Assembly (NCBI GenBank): GCA_050250395.1
Contig: JBFWOQ010000030.1
Location: forward strand, 1-34,900
Direction: 5' to 3'
Length of the DNA: 34,900 bases
From: JAGPUQ01 sp050250395
Lineage (GTDB): Bacteria > Pseudomonadota > Gammaproteobacteria > Pseudomonadales > Porticoccaceae
In this document: piece after piece, positions 6,795-14,310 of the stretch
How positions within the stretch are numbered: position 1 is the stretch's first letter
Layout: every line of letters starts with the position of its first letter
Position numbers and translations under genes: made by a program
Notes under the pieces: generated by a model
Seen by the model: only the letters and a program-made list of their open reading frames with translations
The model's database searches: none
What the model was told of the DNA's origin: nothing

Positions 6795-7601
6795 ATGAGC
6801 GCTGATAACGACAGCCGGCATCCTGCCCCTGATGACCGCTGGGGCGTTTCACCGCAGGTCTATCGTTCGCCGCAGGCCCAGCCCATGAAAACTGCTACTG
6901 TCCTCTTGATCATAGCTCTGCTGACGGGACTGGCGCTGCTTGTCGGCGGCCCCGGCGCGCGCCTCGGGCTGTGGGATTTTCGCTTCGGGTTCCTGCTGAT
7001 GCGTTACTCCGCCTATATCGGGATGGGCGTCCTCGCGCTGGTCACAGTGGCGCTGCTGATCCCGAATGTCCGCCAGGGCCAGGGTAGCAAGCTGATGATC
7101 GCGCTGGGGATCGCGGCGATCGTGGTGTGGATTCCCTGGCAAATTCTCCAGCAGGCACGCGCGGTACCCCCCATCCATGACATCACCACTGATACCGATA
7201 ATCCGCCGCCGTTCGGCGCCATCGTCCCGTTGCGCGCCGACGCGCCCAACCCCGTCTCCTACGACGGCGCCGACAGCGCCCGCCAGCAGCTTGCTGCCTA
7301 TCCGGATATCCAGCCCATCGTGCTGCCGACCGCTTCCGGAATCGCGTTTGACAGGGCTCTCGCCAGCGCCCGCGATCTGGGCTGGGAGATCGTCGCGGCC
7401 GTGCCCGACCTGGGTCGCATCGAGGCCACGGAATCCAGCTTCTGGTACGGCTTCGAGGACGATGTGGTGATTCGCGTCGCCGGCACTGAGCGCGAGAGCC
7501 GCATCGACATCCGCTCCAAATCCCGGGTCGGGAAAAGCGATCTGGGGAAAAATGCGGAGCGGATTCGCGCGTTCCAGAAAAATGTTCTGGAACGGCAATG
7601 A
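6795..7601 (+). CDS. DUF1499 domain membrane protein
   Basis: A conserved protein of unknown function. Three hydrophobic segments, roughly residues 33-52, 70-90 and 98-116 from the start used here, anchor it in the inner membrane. The C-terminal half is a DUF1499 domain with its usual features: an AFDRALASARDLGWEIV segment, ESSFWYGFEDDVVIRV, and the closing RSKSRVGKSDLGKNAERIR. The upstream boundary is unclear. The frame is open from 6732; ATG codons at 6795 and 6885 are both plausible, the latter placing the start directly before the first helix. None has a good ribosome-binding site. It stands alone between the insertion scar and the acyl-CoA dehydrogenase and shows no clear functional link to either. 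Confidence 0.82.
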   Translation: MSADNDSRHPAPDDRWGVSPQVYRSPQAQPMKTATVLLIIALLTGLALLVGGPGARLGLWDFRFGFLLMRYSAYIGMGVLALVTVALLIPNVRQGQGSKLMIALGIAAIVVWIPWQILQQARAVPPIHDITTDTDNPPPFGAIVPLRADAPNPVSYDGADSARQQLAAYPDIQPIVLPTASGIAFDRALASARDLGWEIVAAVPDLGRIEATESSFWYGFEDDVVIRVAGTERESRIDIRSKSRVGKSDLGKNAERIRAFQKNVLERQ

Positions 7602-7838
7602 GGCCGTCGACGTTGATGACGTTCCGAACCGGGAACAACAGCCGCGAAATATCCTTCATCCCGGCACAAGTCATCAATTCATCGATCCACATGACCAGAG
7701 ACGGTTTTGCTCGAATCCGGAGTGCCGAATGAATCGGCACCCACGTCCGTACCCCTCGGGCCTGTACGCCGATGCGCGCTACGGTGCGCGGCGGATGCGT
7801 GTTCCCACTCACTGATTGCCCTGCCTGAGAAGCGCCTT

Positions 7839-9005
7839 GTGAATTTCGATCTCGACGAGGAATACCGCCTCATCAACACCACGGTGAACCGTTTCGTGGA
7901 CGCGGCGCTGATGCCGCTGGAAGCCACCGTGCTGGCCCGCGAAGCAGAGGGTGGGGGCTATCACCTGACACCGGAGGAGCTGGCACCCCTGCACCGGCAA
8001 TGCCGCGAGCTGGGTTTGTGGGGTCTCGACTGCCCGGCCGCCACGGGGGGCGCCGAGTTGCCGGCGCTTGCAATGGTGGGGGTGAATGAAGCGCTTGGGC
8101 GTACCGTGACGCCTTTTACCTTCCCCCCCGACTCGCCCAACCTGCACATGCTCCAGGCCACGGTGAACGACGCCCAGCGCGTCAAGTATCTGGAGCCCTA
8201 TGCGCGCGGCGAGACGATCTCCGCCATCGCAATTTCCGAACCCGGTGCCGGCGCGGACCCGGCGGCGATGATCACCCGTGCCCGGCGCGACGGCGACGAC
8301 TGGGTGCTCGACGGCCGCAAGATCTGGGTCAGCAAGGTGGACGAGGCGGATTTCACGGTGGTGATGGCGGTCACCGACCCGGCACGGGGCGCACGCGGCG
8401 GCATCTCGGCGTTTGTGGTGGACCGCGGCACGCCGGGCTTCGAAGTGGCGCGCGCCATTCCCATCATCGGCGGCCATACCACTTTCGAGGTGGTGCTGGA
8501 CAACTGCCGCCTGCCGGCATCGCAATTGTTGGGCGCCGAGGGCCAGGGTTTCGCGCCCATGCAACTGCGCCTGATCGTGCGCCGCCTGCAGATGGGCGCC
8601 TGGTGCCTGGGTATGGCGCGGCGTGCGCTCGCCATGCTCTGCCAGCACGCCAACGAGCGCACCACTTTTGGCGCGCTGCTGGCGGACCGCCAGGCGATCC
8701 AGTGGTGGGTGGCCGATGCCGAGACCCGCATCCACTGTCTGCAACTCATGCTCTGGCACGCCGCCTGCCGGCAGGATGCGGGCGCCGATGTGCGCACCGA
8801 GGCCAGCATGATCAAGCTCTACGGCACCGAACTCGCCACCGACGTCATCGACTGGGCCATGCAGGCCCACGGCGCCATGGGTATGACCAAGGAGCTGCCA
8901 CTGCAACTCATGGCGCAGCGGGTGCGGGTGATGCGGATCTACGAGGGACCGAGCGAAGTCCATCGCTGGGTACTGGCGCGCAATCGGCTGCGGGAAAGAC
9001 AGTAG
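7839..9005 (+). CDS. Acyl-CoA dehydrogenase
   Basis: An FAD-dependent acyl-CoA dehydrogenase that would introduce the alpha-beta double bond into an acyl-CoA, passing electrons to an electron-transfer flavoprotein. It has the helical N-domain, the central beta-domain signature (ISEPGAGADPAAM and WVLDGRKIWVSK) and the C-terminal domain ending MRIYEGPSEVHR, in which Glu369 is the position of the catalytic base in medium-chain enzymes. I chose the GTG at 7839, with GAGAAG six bases upstream and the typical opening NFDLDEEYR. The frame is open back to 7707 but those residues are not family-like. The 388-residue length is normal. It could take acyl-CoA made by the synthetase at 28.1 kb into beta-oxidation, but the chain length or branching it prefers cannot be told. 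Confidence 0.93.
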   Translation: MNFDLDEEYRLINTTVNRFVDAALMPLEATVLAREAEGGGYHLTPEELAPLHRQCRELGLWGLDCPAATGGAELPALAMVGVNEALGRTVTPFTFPPDSPNLHMLQATVNDAQRVKYLEPYARGETISAIAISEPGAGADPAAMITRARRDGDDWVLDGRKIWVSKVDEADFTVVMAVTDPARGARGGISAFVVDRGTPGFEVARAIPIIGGHTTFEVVLDNCRLPASQLLGAEGQGFAPMQLRLIVRRLQMGAWCLGMARRALAMLCQHANERTTFGALLADRQAIQWWVADAETRIHCLQLMLWHAACRQDAGADVRTEASMIKLYGTELATDVIDWAMQAHGAMGMTKELPLQLMAQRVRVMRIYEGPSEVHRWVLARNRLRERQ

Positions 9006-9123
9006 TTTGGCGCAGGGCGGACAAACCCCGGTGCGCTCGCCCGGTCCCGCCGTCCTGCGCAAGCCGTTGTCGATGCGCTGCGCTTATCCACCCTACCCCG
9101 GCCTCCGGCGGCAGCGCGTTTTC

Positions 9124-9160
9124 GTAGGCCGGATAAGCCGCGCAGCGGCGCATCCGGCAC
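9124..9160. repeat. REP-like palindrome
   Basis: GCCGGAT (9128-9134) pairs with ATCCGGC (9152-9158), and an inner GCCGC/GCGGC stem (9137-9141/9145-9149) extends it. The form and sequence closely resemble enterobacterial REP (BIME) units. The same element recurs at 11482-11518 as part of the 250-bp repeat, and a variant lies at 30081-30116. Confidence 0.75.
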
Positions 9161-9165
9161 GTGTC

Positions 9166-9321
9166 TAAGCGATGCGCCGCCAGAGGCCCGCGCAGCAGTT
9201 GCCCCGGATAGGCGCCGGTGTGCTCGCCGTTGCGCATCAGCACCTGGCCGTTGACCACGGTGGTCGAGATGCCGGCGGCTTTCTGCACCAGGCGGCGCGC
9301 ACCAGCGGGCAGGTCGTGGCG
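9166..9321 (-). pseudogene. Truncated 3' end of the amidohydrolase gene
   Basis: These 156 bases duplicate the last 52 codons of the amidohydrolase encoded at 11524-13233. The reading is LVQKAAGISTTVVNGQVLM and onward to the C-terminus. The original TGA stop is altered here (TCA to TAA on the plus strand, giving Leu), so the frame runs on. No start codon or N-terminal part is present. It is a non-functional duplicate made together with copy 1 of the 250-bp repeat. Confidence 0.85.
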
Positions 9322-9337
9322 CGGGTGATCGACATGC

Positions 9338-10438
9338 TCAGCGAAGAGCAGCCGCCGCAGATCTGTTGAGCCGTTGCGCGCGCCAGGCTGCCGGCGACTG
9401 CCCGACTTCGCGCTTGAAGGCCCTGCTGAAGGCGCTTTCGGATTCGTAGCCCACCTCCCGGGCCACCGCGCAGATCTTGGCGGCGCCGTCCGCGAGGCGG
9501 TTGGCGGCGACCTGCATGCGCCAGCGCAGCAGATACCGCATCGGCGGCAGACCGACGACCGCGGTGAACTTCTCGCTCAGGCTGGAGCGCGAGGCACCCG
9601 CTTCGCGCGCCAGTTCGGCCAGGGTCCAGGGATGGTCCAGCCTTCCGTGCAGCAGGCGCAGGGCGCGTCCCACCAGTGGGTGGCGGAGGCCGTGCAGCCA
9701 GCCGGCGCCGCCACCTTCGAGGTTGCGCAGGTAGCGGCGCAGCACCTCCACGAACAGGGTTTCGCTGAGTCTGGCGAGCAGGCAGCGCTCCCCGCCCCGG
9801 TTCTGCCGGGCCTCGCTGCAGGCGAAATGGATCAGCAGCGACAGCGGATCCTCCCCCGCCGGCGGCGGCGGTACCCGGATCATCGCCGGCAGGGCCGACA
9901 GCAGCGGATTGTAGGGATGCAGATCACAACCGAGAAAGCCGCAGATCAGGCCGTTGCGCCTGGGCTCCGGGCCGCCGCCGGCGACCACTGCCGGGAGTTC
10001 GCCGGCGGCCATCAGGCGAAAGAACTCGATCGAGGCGGCCTCCTCGGCTGCGGTCGGGTACTGGGGCTCGTTGGCGATCTTGTAGGCGTCGCCCCGCGGC
10101 AGCACCAGGATATCGCCGGTATCCAGGCGCAGCGGCGCCTCCCCGGAGACCGCAGCCCAGCAGGGACCTTCGGTGACGATATGGTAGGAGATCACCAGAT
10201 CGGTGCCGGGCGCGATGTAGTCGCCGATCCGCCGCCCGTCGGCCACCCCGGTGGCGTAGGGCCAGCGCGGCTCCCAGAGGAAAAACACGGCGCCGCGCAG
10301 GCGGATGGTCTCCAGGACATCGGAGATGGGGTCGCCAGCGACACCGCCGTCAATCTCGGGGGTCAGCGGGCATCCCTGCGCTGTTCCGGACGATGGGTCA
10401 AGTGGTTCGGACGCGCTGCCGTGGTTCCCTGCGTTCAT
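9338..10438 (-). CDS. AraC-family regulator with cupin-type sensor domain
   Basis: A 366-residue AraC-family regulator of a different subgroup from the one beside pmoC. Residues about 37-220 form a cupin-like N-terminal domain (DVLETIRLRGAVFFLWE, then the barrel residues RLDTGDILVLPRGD). The C-terminal region has two helix-turn-helix motifs, near 271-296 (WTLAELAREAGASRSSLSEK) and 325-343 (VAREVGYESESAFSRAFKR). It is divergent from a methyltransferase gene that begins 148 bases away, so that gene is its most likely target. Both lie inside the 2.1-kb block flanked by the 250-bp direct repeat. Proteins of this subgroup often regulate a neighbouring oxidoreductase or methyltransferase gene; the effector is unknown. 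Confidence 0.9.
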   Translation of the reverse strand: MNAGNHGSASEPLDPSSGTAQGCPLTPEIDGGVAGDPISDVLETIRLRGAVFFLWEPRWPYATGVADGRRIGDYIAPGTDLVISYHIVTEGPCWAAVSGEAPLRLDTGDILVLPRGDAYKIANEPQYPTAAEEAASIEFFRLMAAGELPAVVAGGGPEPRRNGLICGFLGCDLHPYNPLLSALPAMIRVPPPPAGEDPLSLLIHFACSEARQNRGGERCLLARLSETLFVEVLRRYLRNLEGGGAGWLHGLRHPLVGRALRLLHGRLDHPWTLAELAREAGASRSSLSEKFTAVVGLPPMRYLLRWRMQVAANRLADGAAKICAVAREVGYESESAFSRAFKREVGQSPAAWRAQRLNRSAAAALR

Positions 10439-10585
10439 CTCCGTTTAGGCTGTAACTCGGCTGGTGAAGGGTTCGGTTTTCCCGGTGCTGCCGCGAAGAC
10501 CGGGACAGCCCCAGCTTAGGCCGGTAGCTCGGTCACGGCAATGGCCGAGCGCCGGCACCCTGTACGGCAACCGGGAGGTCGCGCA

Positions 10586-11386
10586 ATGAATGCGGAGACA
10601 ACGATGGATGACGAACGTACGCCGGCAGAAATCTACGAGGACCGTTTTGTGCCGGCGCTGTTCGGGCAGTGGGGCGCGGTGGTGGCGGATGCCGCGGAAA
10701 TCCGCCCCGGGCAGCGGGTGCTGGATGTGGCCTGCGGCACGGGTGCGCTGACGCGCGCGGTGTTCGCGCGCCTGGATGGACAGGGGTCGGTGACCGGCCT
10801 GGACAGCAACCCGGAGATGCTGGCGGTCGCCCGTGAGCGGCTATCGCGGATTCGCTGGTTGGAGGGAGCCGCGGAGGCCCTGCCCTTCGGAGACGGTGAA
10901 TTCGACGCCGTGGTCAGCCAGTTCGGATTGATGTTTTTCGACGATCGGGTCGGCGCCCTGCGCGAAGCACTGCGGGTGCGGAGGCCGGGCGGCCGGCTGG
11001 TGGTTGCGGTCTGTGACGCTCTGGATCATTCGCCGGGCTATGCGGTGCTCAGCGAACTGCTGCACCGGCTGTTCGGGGAAGCGGTGGCCGAGGCGTTCAG
11101 GGCACCGTTTCGCTGTGGCGATCGCGAGTTGTTGCACGACCTCTGTCGACAGGCGGGCATTCGCGACGCCGAGGTGTTCCGCAGCGACGGTGCCGTGACC
11201 TTCGCATCCATCGACGCACTGGTCGCCACCGAGCACGCCTGCGCCTGGACCCTGGGCGGCCTGCTCGACGACGATCAGTTCGCGCGGCTGGCTACCGCCG
11301 CCCGGGAGTCGATGGCGCCCTTTGCCGGCAGCGGGGGCGCAGTAAACTTCACTATGCCGGTGCTCATGATCCGGGCGGGAAAGTGA
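10586..11386 (+). CDS. Class I SAM-dependent methyltransferase
   Basis: A 266-residue methyltransferase of the UbiE/Methyltransf_11 type. Motif I, VLDVACGTGALT, is at residues 45-56 and binds S-adenosylmethionine. The acidic residue that follows the second strand is in VTGLDSNPEML, and DAVVSQFGLMFFDD is the post-motif strand typical of this fold. The ATG at 10586 is preceded by GGGAGGT at a good distance; the frame is open from 10541 but lacks such a site. It is divergent from an AraC-type regulator. The substrate cannot be inferred; small-molecule methylation is usual for this family. Its position inside a repeat-flanked block suggests it could move or be lost together with the regulator. 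Confidence 0.88.
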   Translation: MNAETTMDDERTPAEIYEDRFVPALFGQWGAVVADAAEIRPGQRVLDVACGTGALTRAVFARLDGQGSVTGLDSNPEMLAVARERLSRIRWLEGAAEALPFGDGEFDAVVSQFGLMFFDDRVGALREALRVRRPGGRLVVAVCDALDHSPGYAVLSELLHRLFGEAVAEAFRAPFRCGDRELLHDLCRQAGIRDAEVFRSDGAVTFASIDALVATEHACAWTLGGLLDDDQFARLATAARESMAPFAGSGGAVNFTMPVLMIRAGK

Positions 11387-11425
11387 TCGCGCTGCGCTTG
11401 CCCCTGCGCCGGCGGCAGGGCCGAT

Positions 11426-11450
11426 GGTGGATGCGCTGCGCTTATCCACC
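11426..11450. repeat. REP-like palindrome at edge of repeat copy 2
   Basis: GGTGGAT (11426-11432) and ATCCACC (11444-11450) form a 7-bp stem enclosing GCGCTGCGCTT. Only the right part is present in copy 1 of the 250-bp repeat, so the duplication junction falls inside this palindrome. With the second palindrome at 11482-11518 it forms a two-unit REP cluster just after the amidohydrolase gene. Confidence 0.65.
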
Positions 11451-11679
11451 CTACCCCGGCCTCCGGCGGCAGCGCGTTTTCGTAGGCCGGATAAGCCGCG
11501 CAGCGGCGCATCCGGCACGTGTCTCAGCGATGCGCCGCCAGAGGCCCGCGCAGCAGTTGCCCCGGATAGGCGCCGGTGTGCTCGCCGTTGCGCATCAGCA
11601 CCTGGCCGTTGACCACGGTGGTCGAGATGCCGGCGGCTTTCTGCACCAGGCGGCGCGCACCGGCGGGCAGGTCGTGGCG
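11430..11679. repeat. 250-bp direct repeat, copy 2
   Basis: Partner of 9072-9321, 2358 bases downstream in the same orientation. This copy is the original locus, because here the amidohydrolase coding sequence continues intact beyond the repeat edge at 11679. It also carries the REP-like palindrome at 11482-11518. Confidence 0.93.
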
Positions 11680-13233
11680 GACTTCGGGCATCAGGGGCGC
11701 GACCTTGGCGGGGTCGAACACGATCAGGTCGGCGGCCATACCGACGCGGATCAGGCCGCGGTCGTCGAAGCCCCAGGCGGTCGCGGGTTCCAGGGTCAGC
11801 ATGCGCACTGCTTCTTCGAGACCGAGCGCGCCTTTCTCCCGCACCCAGTGGCTGAGCACATGGGTTTGCAGCGAGGAGTCCATGATCTGGGAGACGTGCG
11901 CGCCGGAGTCCGAGAAGGTCACCACCGAGCGCGGGTGACGCATCATGGCGAGCACATGATCCTGATCTTCGTTGAACAGCGGCTGGCGGAAAAACACTTT
12001 CAGCCTGTGTTCGAGGGCGATCTCGATCATCACCTCGACCGGATCCTTGCCGCGCTCCCGTGCCAGCTCGGCGACGGTGCGGTGCGGCCCGGCGACACTG
12101 TCCATGACCAGCAGCCAGTCGTAGTCGGGGCGGCGCATCTCGGCGCCCACGCCCTGTTGCTCCATGTGATTGCCATTCGCCGATTCGACCAGCTGGGCGC
12201 GAATGGCGGGATCGCGCAACGCCGCCTCCTGCTCGGCGAGCGACCTTTTGCGCAGTTCCTTCCACACCGGGAACTTGTCGAACGGCAGTCGGGTTTCGAA
12301 CGACATCAGCACATTGAGCGCGCGGCTGTGAACCTGGGTGAACATGCGCCCGCCCATGGCGGCGGTCTCGTCGAGCAGATCGAAGTAGGGCGGCCAGATA
12401 TCGGGCGCGCGGCGGCTGCTGAACATGCCGAAGGTGAGGGGTCGACCGGACGCCAGCGCGAGATCCCGCAGCCGTACCTGGTATTCCCGCTGGGCCTGGG
12501 GATCGCGGCCCACTTCCTCGTTGGCGATTTCAACCAGACCGGCGTCGAGGTCGCCGAGTACGCCCACCAGTTCGCGCACCTCGTCCCAGGTGGCGACGCG
12601 GCTCGCCACCGGCTGACCGTCCGGAGTCTGGTGGTTGCGCGTGCGCGAGGTGGAGAAGCCGATGGCGCCGGCACGCATGGCGGATTCCAGCTCGGCTTTC
12701 ATCGCCCGCATTTCGTCGGCGGTGGGCGCCTCGGAGAAGGCGCGCTCGCCCATGGCGTAGGTGCGCAGCGCCGAGTGGCCGATGTAGCCGCTGTAGTTGA
12801 TGCCCTTGGGCAGGCGGTCGAGGGTGTTGAGGTAGTCCGCGAAGGTCTCCCAGTTCCAGTCGATGCCCGCCGCCATGGCCTCGCCGGAGATGTCCTCGGC
12901 GCGCTCCAGATTGCGCACCACCAGCGCCTTGTCCTTGGCGGCGCAGGGCGCCAGCGTGAAGCCGCAGTTGCCCATCACCACCGTGGTGATACCGTGCCAC
13001 ACCGAGCAGGTGCCGAGGGGATCCCAGTTGATCTGGGCGTCCATATGGGTGTGGCCGTCGACGAAGCCCGGCGTGACCACCTGGCCTTCGGCGTCGATGA
13101 CCTGTTTGGCCGGCTCGCGAATGCGGCCGATGTGGGCGATCTTGCCGCCGATCACGCCTACGTCGGCGCGGTAGCGCGGCAGTCCGGAACCGTCGATGAC
13201 GGTGCCATTCTTGATGATGAGGTCGTAGGTCAT
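11524..13233 (-). CDS. Amidohydrolase, N-acyl-D-amino-acid deacylase family
   Basis: A 569-residue metal-dependent amidohydrolase of the D-aminoacylase (amidohydrolase 3) group, which hydrolyses amide bonds such as those of N-acyl-D-amino acids. The metal-binding HTH is at His61 and His63 (GFVDGHTHMD). Cys90 (MGNCGF) lies at the position of the metal-bridging cysteine of D-aminoacylases. The later FSDSGAHV carries the conserved active-site Asp. The start is the ATG at 13233, with GGGAGC upstream; the frame is open to 13263 but those residues are not family-like. It follows an SDR and an esterase-like gene on the same strand, but a 260-base gap with a strong hairpin separates it from them. Its 3' end is duplicated at 9.2 kb. 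The real substrate is uncertain, as this family is often over-annotated. Confidence 0.9.
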   Translation of the reverse strand: MTYDLIIKNGTVIDGSGLPRYRADVGVIGGKIAHIGRIREPAKQVIDAEGQVVTPGFVDGHTHMDAQINWDPLGTCSVWHGITTVVMGNCGFTLAPCAAKDKALVVRNLERAEDISGEAMAAGIDWNWETFADYLNTLDRLPKGINYSGYIGHSALRTYAMGERAFSEAPTADEMRAMKAELESAMRAGAIGFSTSRTRNHQTPDGQPVASRVATWDEVRELVGVLGDLDAGLVEIANEEVGRDPQAQREYQVRLRDLALASGRPLTFGMFSSRRAPDIWPPYFDLLDETAAMGGRMFTQVHSRALNVLMSFETRLPFDKFPVWKELRKRSLAEQEAALRDPAIRAQLVESANGNHMEQQGVGAEMRRPDYDWLLVMDSVAGPHRTVAELARERGKDPVEVMIEIALEHRLKVFFRQPLFNEDQDHVLAMMRHPRSVVTFSDSGAHVSQIMDSSLQTHVLSHWVREKGALGLEEAVRMLTLEPATAWGFDDRGLIRVGMAADLIVFDPAKVAPLMPEVRHDLPAGARRLVQKAAGISTTVVNGQVLMRNGEHTGAYPGQLLRGPLAAHR

Positions 13234-13389
13234 GGCTTTGGCTCCCGATGCCGGGGTCGGCATCTCGGTTGGAAATCGGGTATGGCGGAGCGCGGTGAGG
13301 TGCCGGTGGGCGATGGTTATGCGCGTCCCGGGCCGCCGCGCGCGGCCGGATCAGTCCCGAGCATAGCCCAGGGTAATGCCAATAACCAC

Positions 13390-13429
13390 CCGGAATGGCC
13401 CGGCCTGGTGGCCGGGTCATTGATTCCGG
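13390..13429 (-). terminator. Strong hairpin downstream of the SDR gene
   Basis: AATGGCCCGGCC (13394-13405) pairs with GGCCGGGTCATT (13410-13421) through 12 pairs, one of them G-T, around a 4-base loop. CCGG arms at 13390-13393 and 13426-13429 can extend it past a bulge. It begins about 66 bases after the SDR stop, in the gap before the amidohydrolase gene. No T-run follows, so it may pause, stabilise or end the transcript only weakly. Confidence 0.5.
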
Positions 13430-13479
13430 TCATGGCGCGCGGCGCGGTTTTACTGTCCGCGGTGTTCTGTCCGCACTGT

Positions 13480-13511
13480 TATTGAGCGATGAAACTATTG
13501 AGCGATGAAAC
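13480..13511. repeat. 16-bp tandem duplication over the SDR stop codon
   Basis: Two perfect head-to-tail copies of a 16-base unit, GTTTCATCGCTCAATA read on the minus strand, cover the last codons (FIAQ) and stop of the SDR gene. The second unit lies just past the stop. It looks like a replication-slippage duplication and does not change the protein. Confidence 0.9.
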
Positions 13512-14268
13512 CGCCATCGATCGCCAGCTCGGCGCCGGTGACGTACCTGGATTCCTCACTGGCCAGGTAGAGCACGCCGTTGGCGATATCCAGGGGTTCG
13601 CCGAGCCGGCCCATGGGCGCCATCTGCTCGAACATGCCGCGCACCTGCGCGGTGCCGCCGAGATCCTGCATGCCCTGCTCCAGCATGGGGGTGAGGATGG
13701 GCCCGGGATGGATGGAATTGACCCGGATGTTGTTTTTGCGCTGCGCGCATTCCAGCGCCATCGACTTGGTGATGAGTCGCACCGCGCCCTTGCTCGAACT
13801 GTAGCCGCCCGCCGCCGCAAAGCCGACGATGCCGGCACCGGACGAGATATTGATGATGGAGCCGCCGCCGGTGCGCTCCATCACCGGGATCACCGCCTTC
13901 ATGCCGAAAAACACGCCGTCGACATTGATCGCGTTCTGGCGGCGGAATTCCTCGGTGCTGGTCTCCATCAGCGGCTTGGCGATGAACATGGCGGCATTGT
14001 TGTCGAGAATATCGATGCGACCATAGGTATCGAGCGCGAGCTTCACGATCGCGGCCCAGTCCGCTTCGCTGGAGACGTCCTGGCGCATCGCGACCGCCGC
14101 GCCGCCCGCCGCGACGATCTGCTCGGCGGTGGCGCGCGCGCCCGCTTCATTGATGTCGCCCACGACGATCTTGGCGCCTTCGCGGGCCAGCAGCGCGGCC
14201 GTTACCCGCCCCATGCCCGCACTGCCGCCGCCGGTGATGATGGCTACTTTTCCTTCGACACGTCCCAT
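13495..14268 (-). CDS. SDR-family oxidoreductase
   Basis: A 257-residue short-chain dehydrogenase/reductase. The cofactor loop TGGGSAGMG is at 12-20 and the active-site residues Ser143, Tyr156 and Lys160 (YSSSK) are present. The usual NNAG is NNAA (90-93), a change that occurs in some family members. The C-terminal AIDGG is typical. The ATG has GGGGGAT upstream. It lies 42 bases after the esterase-like gene on the same strand, so the two are probably co-transcribed. Together they could handle alcohol or ketone and ester intermediates, but the substrate is unknown. Its stop codon is covered by a 16-bp tandem duplication. Confidence 0.93.
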   Translation of the reverse strand: MGRVEGKVAIITGGGSAGMGRVTAALLAREGAKIVVGDINEAGARATAEQIVAAGGAAVAMRQDVSSEADWAAIVKLALDTYGRIDILDNNAAMFIAKPLMETSTEEFRRQNAINVDGVFFGMKAVIPVMERTGGGSIINISSGAGIVGFAAAGGYSSSKGAVRLITKSMALECAQRKNNIRVNSIHPGPILTPMLEQGMQDLGGTAQVRGMFEQMAPMGRLGEPLDIANGVLYLASEESRYVTGAELAIDGGFIAQ

Positions 14269-14310
14269 GGTAGATCCCCCGTTCCGGTTGTTGTTGGTTA
14301 AAAGCTTTTT

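Larger units (their letters stand above)
9072..9321. repeat. 250-bp direct repeat, copy 1
   Basis: This segment is repeated at 11430-11679 with the same length, same orientation and, by my reading, two mismatches. It contains a REP-like palindrome and the 3' end of the amidohydrolase gene whose complete copy lies at copy 2. Homology stops sharply on both sides. The 2.1 kb between the copies holds an AraC regulator and a methyltransferase. The near-identity indicates a recent event. Confidence 0.93.

Noticed and set aside
7602..7838. Minus-strand reading MWIDELMTCAGMKDISRLLF near 7690 as a gene remnant
   Set aside because: It looks protein-like but I cannot tie it to any family, and the frame continues antisense through the DUF1499 gene.
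11383..13485. 700-codon plus-strand open frame opposite the amidohydrolase
   Set aside because: Antisense to a well supported gene; composition is low-complexity His/Gly/Arg and no family signature is visible.
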